Assembly: GCF_000227135.1 (NCBI RefSeq)
Contig: NC_018262.1
Span: 429,572-493,571, forward strand
Reading direction: 5' to 3'
Length of the DNA: 64,000 bases
Source of the DNA: Leishmania donovani
Lineage: Eukaryota > Euglenozoa > Kinetoplastea > Trypanosomatida > Trypanosomatidae
Shown: positions 53,558 through 62,857 of the stretch, piece by piece
How the letters are laid out: every line of letters begins with the position of its first letter
Position numbering within the stretch: position 1 is the stretch's first letter
Program-made: the position numbers and the translations under genes
Notes under the pieces: generated by a model
Seen by the model: the letters and a program-made list of their open reading frames with translations, nothing else
Databases searched by the model: none
What the model was told of the DNA's origin: nothing

Positions 53558-54771
53558 AGCGTTTCAACGAAAAGGCAAAGAAGACGAAGTCAACGCGTGC
53601 GTTTCTTTTCGTTTTTTTTTGTTTCGTGTGTTGTGCTTTTCTTTCGGTGGACGTCTGTCTAGAGATGCACCTGTTCTGAGTGTGCGTGCATGAGAGGGTG
53701 CGCGCATGCACCGCTGCTTTAGCGTCCAATCACGGTGCTCGGTTTACCCTTTCCTCTGATTCTTTCGCGCTCTTCATAGATATGTGCATGATGATGATGC
53801 GGTCGTGGTCATGTGGCCGCTTTTTCTCGGTCTGCGTGTGTACGTATAATCATACACACACACACAGACACGCACCAACCCCCCCCCCACTCTCTCTTCA
53901 TGGTGTTGCGCGTCTCCTTCCGTAAACTGTCGTTCTCTCCCTGTTGTTGTATTCTTGTTCTACCGGTGTGTCCTCTTATCCGCGTGATACGGCGCCCAGG
54001 GAAAACGGAGGGAGGCGGCGGAGTCATTTTGCGGGTGCGTTTGGCGGGGCGCACCACCGTGCAGACCCTCATGAAGTCAAAAAAGAGTGCATCTGTTCAG
54101 GTGTCTGTGACGGAGGGAGGGCGTGTTTCTCGATCGCTGCCGCGTGTTACTCTGGATGCTGCGTTGCACTGCAATCGTCAGCAGCAGCAAAGTGCGCACG
54201 AGTGTGTCTGGCTGAGCAGACCTCCCTCGCCAATGATGACGGCGCTGATCGCCCTCCTTCTCCTCTTTTCTTTTTCAAAGCAGCAAAGCGTTTACCAGGC
54301 CGGAAGCAAACAGCATGCAAACCACTGCACGCATACACCTGCAGCCGCACATCCGTCAGCACTTTGCTCTGTATAGCGCCTTGTTCTCTATCTGCGTGGG
54401 TCTGTCGGCCTGTATATGTGTGGTGGTGGTGATGGTAGTGTTTTGTGTGGGTGAAGGGGGCGGGGGCAATCGCATAAGAAGGAGAGTTTGGGGTCGAATG
54501 CGCTCCCCTCCCCTCTTTGCACTTCTCCTCCTGTGCTGCAGCAGCCATCTCTGTGACGCGCACAAGCACATGCACGCATTTCTTTCTCTCTCTATATATA
54601 GACACCCTTCTCTCTCCTCTCGAGCGCATTTCTCTTTCACGGCCTTCTCCTCAGGTGGACATCACCGCCAATCGCAACTGCGCTATTTGCTGCTGTGTGC
54701 GTGTCGTATATAGAGAGAAAGGGGATTCGACTTTGGCACCACCGCCGCCGCACTCAGACTTAAACGCAAGC
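53558..54771. other. Intergenic region before the KRI1 gene
   Basis: UTR-like with mixed CT, CA and GA-rich blocks; a TA tract is at 54592-54600 close to the splice region. Short open frames near 53940-54430 have no recognisable product. Confidence 0.7.
54653..54654 (+). promoter_or_regulatory. Candidate spliced-leader acceptor AG for KRI1
   Basis: AG at the end of a pyrimidine-rich stretch (54605-54652), giving a 5' UTR of about 117 nt. Confidence 0.5.
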
Positions 54772-57700
54772 ATGCGGTTCAGCTGCAGAGAAAGCAAAGG
54801 CGTTCACAAGTACATGCCGCCCACGACCTCGTCCTGCTCTGACTCGGCGAAGGTGCCGCACCGTATCGTGTTCGAGTCGGAAGACTCGTCCTCGAGTGAT
54901 GGCGAAAGGCACAAATGTGGCGGCGACTCGCTCGCGCGAGAGATGAAAGCCGCGGCAGAACGGGAGCGTCGCAAGAACCTGCACGCGGAGAGCGGTCGCG
55001 CCAGGCCGCCTCGTGCACACCCGCTCGCTCCATCGGGCGCGTCCACTGTCAAGGCGTCGTCGACCGCGGTGCCGCACACGGCAGAAAAGACAGACCTGTT
55101 CGGCAGTGACTCCTCCTCGTCCGACGCGGAGACAGAGGACGAAGCGAAAGATGCGATCAAGCCAGCAACGAGGGAGTCGAGTCGGCAAACGTCCACGGCC
55201 GCGTCCCTCACGCCAGCATACGCGCGTGGCAAGGCAGACGGCGCCGCCAGCAAAACGGCACACGTGCAGGGCCTCTCCTTTCGGCGGGTCCAGGACGGCG
55301 AAGCAAACGGCAAGAAGCATCTGCTGACAGGGGGCACTGAGGGTGGTGACGACGAGGAAAGCAGCAGCAGCGAGGACGTCGGGCTGCACATTAACAAAGC
55401 GTACGCGGCGCGTTACGAAGAGCAGAAGCGTAAGCAGGAGCTCCACACGTTGACGGAGAAGTACAAGGGGAAGCTTGGCAAGGCCGCCGCTCTCGGCTTC
55501 GACTGTGACGACGACGAAAAGGGTGAGAAGGACAGTTCTGATGACGAGGAGTTTGAGGAAGACGACGATGCGCTGCTCCTCACTCATGAGAACAACCTCA
55601 GCTTTGCCAAGGCTCTGTTGGCCGTGCGCAAAGCCACGGTGCCGCTCCGCGTCAGCGGTAGCGCCAAGAAGGGCAAAACGGCCGCAGTGGCTTCTGCTGC
55701 CCACGATGAGGACTCCCCTTTATCACCCGCCGACTCCGAGCCCACTGCGGAAACCCTACTGCCAAAGGAGGAGCTCCTCAAGCAGCGCTTCTTTCCTCCT
55801 GCGGAGGAGCAGATTCGTGTGAACACTGACGTCTTCGAGCGACGCATGGCGCAGAAGCGGCGCAAAGCCGCTGGCAAGAGCAAGTTCACACTCGCCGACG
55901 AGTACAAGCGCGCCCTCGAGGCCACCGCTGGGTCGGAGGATGCCGTGGTGGACGACTCCAACGAGGCAGGCGAGCGCGACGGGCTGCGAAAGCTGCGACC
56001 GCAGAACGCAGAGGAAGCAAAGCTCCGCGCTGCTTTCTTGCGCAATGTGGAGGACAGCACCAACACCTTTGAAGTGGTCCGCGGCGCCACCTCAGCATAC
56101 GCGTCAGCACCAGCGGCGTCCGATAACGGCGAGGACAGCGCAGACGAAGACGAGCAGCAGCGCGGAGCCAGTGAGGAAGAGAAGCGCTTGCTGGAGGAGG
56201 CGTTCGCGCTGAGCATATCCGCTGCGGCTGCCAAGAAGAGTGGGAAGAAGCAGCAGGGCGCCAGCGGCGATGGCAACGAAACTGATAGTGAAGCGTTCCT
56301 GCGCGACTTCTTCATCCAGGAACTCTGGCGCCCTGGCGCGACTCGGAAGAAGAGCAGGGCGCACAAAGCCAGCACCGACAGTGGCGAGGAGGCAGAGGGC
56401 AGCGACGGAGATGCCGAAGGAGACGATTCGGCCGGCTCATACTACAACCGCCTCGCCCAACTCGCCCGCGAGGAGGAGGACGAGGCCTTCTTCAACAATG
56501 CGGAGGTGTGGGAGCGGGAGTACCAAGAGAAGAAGTACCGCCACCAAGAAGCGGAAGAGGAAGCGGCCAACGGCGGTGCGTCGGCAGCGCACGTGCAGAC
56601 ATTTCCTCGCCCCATTGGCGAGGCAGCGACGGGGCTCCTCCGCAAGCCGGATACCACACGCAAGGACGCGCGGCAGCGGCGCCGCGAGCGCGCAGAGGCG
56701 GCTCGTGCACAGCAGGTCGAGGAGCTGAAGCGACTGAAGCACCTGAAGCGGAAGGAGATCGAAGACCAGCGCGCCCTCATCGCGTCCGTCGCCGGCTTGA
56801 AAGCGGCGACCACTGCGAGGTTTGGCGGGGATGAGAAAGAGGAGGCTCAGCTGGCCAAGCTGAAGGCGGTGTGGTCGGACAAAGACCTCGACGCCCCATT
56901 CGACCCGGCGGAGTTCGACCGCAAGATGGCGCAGCTCTTCGACAGCGATTACTACGACGAGAGGAACGTCGACGAGGATGAGATTGCGTACTTTGACGAA
57001 GAGCTCGACAAGGAGTCTGGCGAGGACGACGATGGCACGGCAGAGGCCATCCGGTCGGGCGAGGCTCCCGCGCTGTTTGCGGCGAACTCACTGGAGGAGG
57101 CACAGTCGATGATGCCGGCCGTCTTGGCGGCGAAGGCGAAGAAGAAAGGGAAGAGCACCGAGGTCTTCTTCCACGATGACTTCGGACCCTCATCGGAAAC
57201 CGGTGCCACGGACGCGCTCTCTCTCCTCTACCCTTCAGAGGCACTGCAGCAGCTGGAGAAGGAGCAGCAGCAGCTAAATGACCTGATCGCCTCCACTACC
57301 GGGAAGAGCGAGACCGACGCTGAGCTGATGGAGCGCCTGCAAGCGTCCCTGAAGCAGAAGGAAGAAGAATACTATCAGCTGCACCGCGATGTCGGCGCAA
57401 CATCGTCAGGCGGCGCAGGCGCGGGCGTCAGCGGCGGCTTCCGGTACCGTGAGGTGCCTGCAGAGGACTTTACACTGTCTGTCGAGGAAATCTTGGCTCT
57501 CGATGATCGGCAGTTAAACATGATTGCCCCCATGAACTGCTATGCGGCGTACCTCGACAAGGACAGCAACGAGCGGGACCGTCGTCGTATTGAGCGCCGC
57601 CGGCAGAAGGGCTTCCGCCAGGTGGACTCCGACCGCACCTCGCGACGCTATGGAAACGTGAAGAGCACTTCTCTGTTGAACCCAGAGCAAATAAACGATG

Positions 57701-57969
57701 AGGAGGGCAAGGCGATTGCGGCGAACCTCTCTAAGCGCCTACGCGAGGAAGGCGAAGACCCCGATGCGCCGCTGGAGATGCCAAACTACAAGCGAAGCCG
57801 AGGCCGCGGCAGACGTGGCGCACCGGTCGACTTGTCGCGTGGCGCGTCGTCCTCTCGAGGCAAGTGGCCACGCACGGAAGGTCGTGGCCGTGGCCGTGGC
57901 AGCGGTCGAGGGGGCTTTTTTCCGTCCGTTCGCGGCGGCAAAGGAGGGCGAGGCCGTGGTAGGCACTAA
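54772..57969 (+). CDS. KRI1: KRI1-family ribosome biogenesis protein
   Basis: A 1065-residue nucleolar-type protein, highly charged with Ser/Asp/Glu-rich acidic patches. Family landmarks in order: HINKAYAARYEEQKRKQEL (about 206-224), FLRDFFIQELWRP (about 508-520), VQTFPRP then a basic Arg/Lys helix (about 608-665), FDPAEFDRKMAQLFDSDYYD (about 709-728), and the Kri1 C-terminal block FRYREVPAEDFTLSVEEIL (about 889-907). Yeast Kri1 binds Krr1 and is needed for 40S subunit assembly in the nucleolus. This protein is longer than the yeast and human forms because of acidic inserts and a Gly/Arg-rich RGRG tail (about 1005-1065), typical of nucleolar RNA-binding regions. The start chosen is the ATG after the splice acceptor; the open frame extends upstream into UTR. 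Confidence 0.9.
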   Translation: MRFSCRESKGVHKYMPPTTSSCSDSAKVPHRIVFESEDSSSSDGERHKCGGDSLAREMKAAAERERRKNLHAESGRARPPRAHPLAPSGASTVKASSTAVPHTAEKTDLFGSDSSSSDAETEDEAKDAIKPATRESSRQTSTAASLTPAYARGKADGAASKTAHVQGLSFRRVQDGEANGKKHLLTGGTEGGDDEESSSSEDVGLHINKAYAARYEEQKRKQELHTLTEKYKGKLGKAAALGFDCDDDEKGEKDSSDDEEFEEDDDALLLTHENNLSFAKALLAVRKATVPLRVSGSAKKGKTAAVASAAHDEDSPLSPADSEPTAETLLPKEELLKQRFFPPAEEQIRVNTDVFERRMAQKRRKAAGKSKFTLADEYKRALEATAGSEDAVVDDSNEAGERDGLRKLRPQNAEEAKLRAAFLRNVEDSTNTFEVVRGATSAYASAPAASDNGEDSADEDEQQRGASEEEKRLLEEAFALSISAAAAKKSGKKQQGASGDGNETDSEAFLRDFFIQELWRPGATRKKSRAHKASTDSGEEAEGSDGDAEGDDSAGSYYNRLAQLAREEEDEAFFNNAEVWEREYQEKKYRHQEAEEEAANGGASAAHVQTFPRPIGEAATGLLRKPDTTRKDARQRRRERAEAARAQQVEELKRLKHLKRKEIEDQRALIASVAGLKAATTARFGGDEKEEAQLAKLKAVWSDKDLDAPFDPAEFDRKMAQLFDSDYYDERNVDEDEIAYFDEELDKESGEDDDGTAEAIRSGEAPALFAANSLEEAQSMMPAVLAAKAKKKGKSTEVFFHDDFGPSSETGATDALSLLYPSEALQQLEKEQQQLNDLIASTTGKSETDAELMERLQASLKQKEEEYYQLHRDVGATSSGGAGAGVSGGFRYREVPAEDFTLSVEEILALDDRQLNMIAPMNCYAAYLDKDSNERDRRRIERRRQKGFRQVDSDRTSRRYGNVKSTSLLNPEQINDEEGKAIAANLSKRLREEGEDPDAPLEMPNYKRSRGRGRRGAPVDLSRGASSSRGKWPRTEGRGRGRGSGRGGFFPSVRGGKGGRGRGRH

Positions 57970-59301
57970 TCGAGTGCGTTCTTCGGGCCCGGCATCCTTC
58001 GCTCTCCTCACTGCACGCTGCCTTTTATGCACACGCGCACGGTGAGAGAGACAACTTAACGGCCATGCCCCTCTGTGAGTGTTGGAAGGGTGATGCCTTT
58101 TGTGGAACGTTGGCGCTGAGCTTCTTTTTGTCGGTGCTTTCCTTCGTTTGCTTCGTCTTGGACCTAACGAGTAACGCCACGCAGCCCGTTGCTCGGGACT
58201 CTTTCGCCGTGGTGCACTGACACGCATGCACACACAGATGCGCAGTGGTAAACTAACTTGAAGAATGCAACCCACTGATCAACAGCAAACCGGGTTACCC
58301 CCGCGCCCGTTTCTCGACGGCTGCAGCGGTGTTGCAAGGACGTCCCTCTCCCCCTCCCCGTGTCGACAACGCGAATGTCGTGCGCGGCAAGCCGCACTCA
58401 TGGGTGTCCAATGAAGCGGAAGAAAACACGGCGGTGCTGCTGTGCGTGTGTACACACATCGGTCGTCTCTGCTGCGTTGCTCCCCACCGCTGGCCAACCC
58501 TCGACAAGTGGAAGGCGGGTCTCATGGAGTTTTGCGCTGGATCGCACTGCCAAAGCCGCTTGTGCCTGGTGTTTCTTTTTTGCTTATCAGCGTGGAATGT
58601 CGTCTTCTACCATATTCTTTGTAATTCCTTCTTCTTTCGCACCCGCTGCGCATGCCCGCTCAAACACCCTCTCACACACGCACACGGGGGGAGGGGGGGC
58701 GCGTCTGTGTCCTTTACACGCCGCACTCAGTAGTCTCTTGCCTTTGCATAGATTGGTGTAGCCGGCACACGCACACATACACACGCCTCAGCTCTTCTTT
58801 TGTTTGCATTGCTGCGCGTCTGGGCTTCCGTTGGGAAGAGAGGAAGGAGAGTGGTCCGCGTGTGCGTCTGCATCCCTCCGGCGACTCCTGTAAGCGCTTT
58901 CTATCGCCTTTCACTCTGATACCCAGTCGTACAACGGATTGCCTGTGTCCACGTTTATGCGTTTGTTCTTTTTTTTTACCCTATCTTAGAAGCACACCTG
59001 CACACATACACCTACATCTTTCGCATAGACAATCTCATACATACCAGCCGCGGAACGCAGTGCCTCCTCATCCACCGCTGCACGTGGGTCCGAATCATTC
59101 TTTTTTCTGTTAGACGTCCCTCCTCCACACACACGCATACACCTTATCTTCTCTGTCGTTTGGCAAAGTGCGCCTTGTTTACCGCTTCTCGCGCACGGTG
59201 CCTGCATACAGGCCTCGCGAGTCGTCTAGAGGACGCGCAGTAGATTGCTCACCCTATCTCTTCTGTGGCGCGGTCCGTTTCCTGGAGCCGACTATAGCAC
59301 C
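57970..59301. other. Intergenic region after KRI1
   Basis: UTR-like sequence with CA/TG and CT-rich blocks. A protein-like but unrecognised frame near 58330-58560 has no ATG at its start and is not called. A T/C-rich run ends near AG 59112-59113, a possible splice site for the next gene. Confidence 0.7.
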
Positions 59302-61383
59302 ATGCCTCCTCCGCCATCGGTCAACACGAAGCGGGGAGCGGTGGACGCTAAGGCCCACCATGAAAACGTCGTCGCCGTCTCCCCGTGTGAGACGGAGTCG
59401 ATGGCGCTGACCAACGCCACCACAACTACTGCCACGACCGGACGCCGCAGCGCCAGCACCGGTAGCGGCAAGGGTCGAGGCAGCGCTAACACACTGCGTG
59501 AAGCCTCGACGATCAATTCTTCCATTGGGCCCCTTTCCCCAACACCCGTGATGACGGCCACGTCACCGTCGCTCGCCTCTGCAACCACCTCTGCCACTGG
59601 TGCGCGCAAACGAGCACGCGAATCGGCGGAGCGCGGCAGCACCATTCGTCATTCGCAAGGTGGTCGCAGCCCCAGTGCCCCGGCAACAACTGGGGGGCTG
59701 GCGCGGCACCTCCTGCAGCGTCCGCGCCGCTCGGGATCATTTGGCAGTGACGGCCGCCGTATAAGTGGTACTCCTCAGCTGGTGCGCGACCCGAATATGT
59801 GTGCTGAGCTGGACGAGGAGGGTGTCTTCTTTGAGACCACGACGACAAGAGCCTCCCCTGCGCACCTGCAACGCACACCCACCTCGCAGCTTTTGAGCCA
59901 GCAGCAGGCGCCCCCCTACTCGGCACTTTCTGAGAGCCGGGACGCGGCACCGCAGGAGCCTGCTGTCGAGCAGGCACTCTTCACGCCTGCCACAGTCGCT
60001 CGACGCCCGCAACCTCAGCCCGTCTTTGGAGAGGCACTCCGGTCCTCGCCGTCGTCGACAGCGCCTGCGCCGAGCGCCGTCTCTCCAGCTGCTTCTTCCG
60101 CGTCCCGCCCGTCCTCCCACGACGAAGCGGTGCAGGCTATTTTGCGTGCGAACCCGCCCACGATGACGCGCCCTGTGCAACTAAAACCGGGGTATACCGT
60201 TCCAAGCCCGCAAACGCCTTTGTGGGCGGCCCTCGATGCGGATGAAGACGAGGACCACCAAACGGCACGCGGCAGCGGGCAGGGGTTGGAGGAGCCGCTT
60301 CTCAGCAATACGCAGGCCAGCCTCTTCCAGTTTGGGGACGAGGAGGAAGCAAAGACGAGCGGTGCAGTGAGGACGACCACGCTGGTTGGCGCGCTGCCAC
60401 ACTCTGGGCACGCCTCTAACACCACAATTGCGACGGTATCAGCATTGGGTGTACACGTGCCGACGACGACGCACGAGTGCAGACGCCTTGGCACGCGTGC
60501 GGCTGCAAATGGGAGCATCAGTCTTCCAGCACCCGGGCGGTCACTGAACTTGCTTGACGAAGATGGTCTCCATGATGACGAGCGTCTTCCCGTGTTCGTT
60601 GGGATGGACGGCGACAGCCAAGGCGGTGATACCGACGGCATGGCCTTCTCGCTGACGCAGGAGGCGAATCGGCAGGAACGAGCTCAAGATATGCAGGCTG
60701 TCCTGCCCCGATCGCGCGCTTACCGTGGTGCTGCAGCTGCTCAGGCATCCGCCACCACGATGTTGCACGCTGGCAAGCTCGGTAGTGCGAGCATGTCCAC
60801 CCCAAGTCCGGCCCGTCAGCGCGCGGCGCGCACCTCTCTCAGCATAGCTCAGCAGCGGGCGAGTCCATACAGCCAACTACAGCGGGACGTGGAGAGTAAT
60901 ATGGCAGCGGCGGCAGCAGGAGCAGCGAGTGAGAGGCACACCACGGCCCCTGCCGCAGATGTGAAGCCTGCCGGGGTGCTCTCGCAGAAGGAGCTGCGGC
61001 GGAGGGCCGACATGCTGAAGTGGGCGGAGCGCACACGCGCCTTTTTTCACTTCATCGATGCGCGTCCGCTGCACGTCACTGCATCTCCGCTGAAGCCTCC
61101 ACCACCAACTTCCTCACAACCGCGCCGAGGCTACCACAGCCAGAGCGGCGTAACCGATTATCATCGCGGAAGCATCGGGACAGTGCAGCCACGCAAGAGC
61201 CGCACGGCCGCAGCCTCGATGAGCCTCGTTCGTCGCAGCCACAGTGCAAGTGCTGCCCCAGCCGTGCTGTCGCCGTCTGTCGCTGCGCGCCGCAGCAGCA
61301 GCGCCTTCGAGGCTGTCATTTCGCGAGTGAAGCGAGCGGCAGCAGCAGCGGCGAAAACGACTCGCTCCACTTCTGCCAAGTAG
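59302..61383 (+). CDS. Low-complexity protein of unknown function
   Basis: A 693-residue protein dominated by Ser, Thr, Ala, Pro and Gln, predicted to be largely disordered. Phospho-site-like SP/TP pairs are frequent (for example LFTPATV and STPSPA). The only stretch that looks folded is near 561-592, KELRRRADMLKWAERTRAFF followed by HFIDARPL, a charged amphipathic helix ending in a hydrophobic patch. The C-terminus (about 630-693) is basic. I see no signal peptide, membrane segment or catalytic motif. Disorder with a basic C-terminus would fit a nuclear or cytoskeletal scaffold, but this is a guess. The start is the ATG at the head of MPPPPSV; upstream codons are UTR. Confidence 0.8.
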   Translation: MPPPPSVNTKRGAVDAKAHHENVVAVSPCETESMALTNATTTTATTGRRSASTGSGKGRGSANTLREASTINSSIGPLSPTPVMTATSPSLASATTSATGARKRARESAERGSTIRHSQGGRSPSAPATTGGLARHLLQRPRRSGSFGSDGRRISGTPQLVRDPNMCAELDEEGVFFETTTTRASPAHLQRTPTSQLLSQQQAPPYSALSESRDAAPQEPAVEQALFTPATVARRPQPQPVFGEALRSSPSSTAPAPSAVSPAASSASRPSSHDEAVQAILRANPPTMTRPVQLKPGYTVPSPQTPLWAALDADEDEDHQTARGSGQGLEEPLLSNTQASLFQFGDEEEAKTSGAVRTTTLVGALPHSGHASNTTIATVSALGVHVPTTTHECRRLGTRAAANGSISLPAPGRSLNLLDEDGLHDDERLPVFVGMDGDSQGGDTDGMAFSLTQEANRQERAQDMQAVLPRSRAYRGAAAAQASATTMLHAGKLGSASMSTPSPARQRAARTSLSIAQQRASPYSQLQRDVESNMAAAAAGAASERHTTAPAADVKPAGVLSQKELRRRADMLKWAERTRAFFHFIDARPLHVTASPLKPPPPTSSQPRRGYHSQSGVTDYHRGSIGTVQPRKSRTAAASMSLVRRSHSASAAPAVLSPSVAARRSSSAFEAVISRVKRAAAAAAKTTRSTSAK

Positions 61384-61708
61384 CGCAGCGGCAGCGCGAC
61401 ACGCAGTGTCGGCGACGGAGTCTTAAACGGGCGTGTATACGCAGGCATGTGTCCACGCGCACGCTGGGCTCGCTTTATTCTGTGCTTTGCTCTTGGAGTT
61501 CTTTGTGGCGATGTTGCACCCTTCCACGCCTCCTCTGCTCCTTGCCTCTTGTGGTTCCCTCGAACGCCTCTCCGCCATTCCTCCCTCGTGCGTGGGGTGC
61601 ACAACCACCTCCTCGAATGCGCGAAGCGTAGACACTGAAACGCGTGGAATGAGCGAAATGCATGAAGATCCGCCCGGCGCGTGTGTGCCCTGTATCTTTC
61701 ATTCCGTT

Positions 61709-61737
61709 TGTGTGCGTGTGTGTGTGTGTGTGTGTGT
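61709..61737 (+). repeat. (TG)n microsatellite
   Basis: TG repeat with one CG interruption. Confidence 0.85.
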
Positions 61738-62743
61738 TTTGTCTTTCGACAGAGTGTCTTGTGACAGGCCAAGGAGGGCCCGCAAGATGCAAGAGAGAGC
61801 GGACAGGAGATGAGACGTAGCTGTGGCATGCCTTCATCTGGTAGGTTTCCAGGGTGTTCCTGATGCTGCTCCTCTGGCGTCAGTGGCGCATGCGTAGGAA
61901 CGCACGTGTGATTCGATGTTGCCCTCCTTTATTTTGTTCGTGTGCTGTTTCCCCGCCACCCTCCGTTGATCCTCCTGGTGCGTCATGTCAAGAGGATCAA
62001 GTTGAAGTGCGCTTTGTCTGGTCTGTACTCGTAAACCAAAGCCGCGTCCCTCGAAGCAAAACGAAAAAAAATGACCCGTAGCGATGTTGGCGTCGTTGGG
62101 CGCTCCCTGCTTGAAAACCGTAGTCAGCACTTTCACATTGGCGCAAACCTCAGCCCAGCACCCCCTCCCTTCCTTGCACGCTGATGGGATCCCTGCTGTT
62201 ATTGCTGATCCCACACGAGCAAAGCAAAACTGCATTACTCCTTCTTTGCCTTGTGTTTCATTAGCCCTCGCAGGGGCCGTGACTTGTCCATGTGCGGCAC
62301 CGCTGACGCCATCCACTTCTTTTGTCGGCTCCCCACTCGCTCCCGTACTCACTTTGCCTGTATTCAGGATTCTCCTCGTCCGTGTAGAAGTGTGCCCTCC
62401 GCAGCATCGACCACTACGCAGTAGCGTACTCTCCCCACGTTTTGCACAACAGCAGAACGCTCACCGCAGTCCGAACTCCACCCCCCCCCCTGCCGCCGCC
62501 GCTCCGTTGATAAGTCAGCAGCGCTCTTTTCTTTTCTCTCACTACCCCCTTTCTGTGCCTTCTTCGCCTCGCAGCCTATTTGCGCTTTCTTTTCTCACAC
62601 CCGTCTTTGTTAATATCGCACACATCGCACCTGCCTCCACTCCGTTGTTTGGTGGTGGTGGTGGTGGTCTTCGTCACCTGCCTGTTATTCCCTCCAGTGT
62701 GCACAACGTGCTTTGTCACGAGAGACTTCGCCATCTTTCTTGC

Positions 62744-62745
62744 AG
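62744..62745 (+). promoter_or_regulatory. Candidate spliced-leader acceptor AG for the SelT-like gene
   Basis: CATCTTTCTTGCAG ends here, 112 nt before the start codon. Confidence 0.45.
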
Positions 62746-62857
62746 GTGCCTCTCTCTCCTTCGCGCACCCACGCCCTGGCCGCCTTCGCTTCCATCAAGG
62801 CGAGCCGAGTATTGAAATTCGCAATACCAAAATAACGTAAAAAGGATATCGAGGCAA

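Larger units (their letters stand above)
61384..62857. other. Intergenic region before the SelT-like gene
   Basis: UTR-like sequence with a (TG)n tract at 61709-61737 and CT-rich DNA at 62370-62760. No gene recognised. Confidence 0.7.

Noticed and set aside
54760..55704. Antisense frames across the KRI1 gene
   Set aside because: They mirror the acidic Glu/Asp/Ser codons of KRI1 and have no independent support.
58329..58733. Protein-like frame downstream of KRI1
   Set aside because: It begins at a non-ATG codon and turns into Cys/Phe-rich UTR-type sequence, with no motif or splice-site support.
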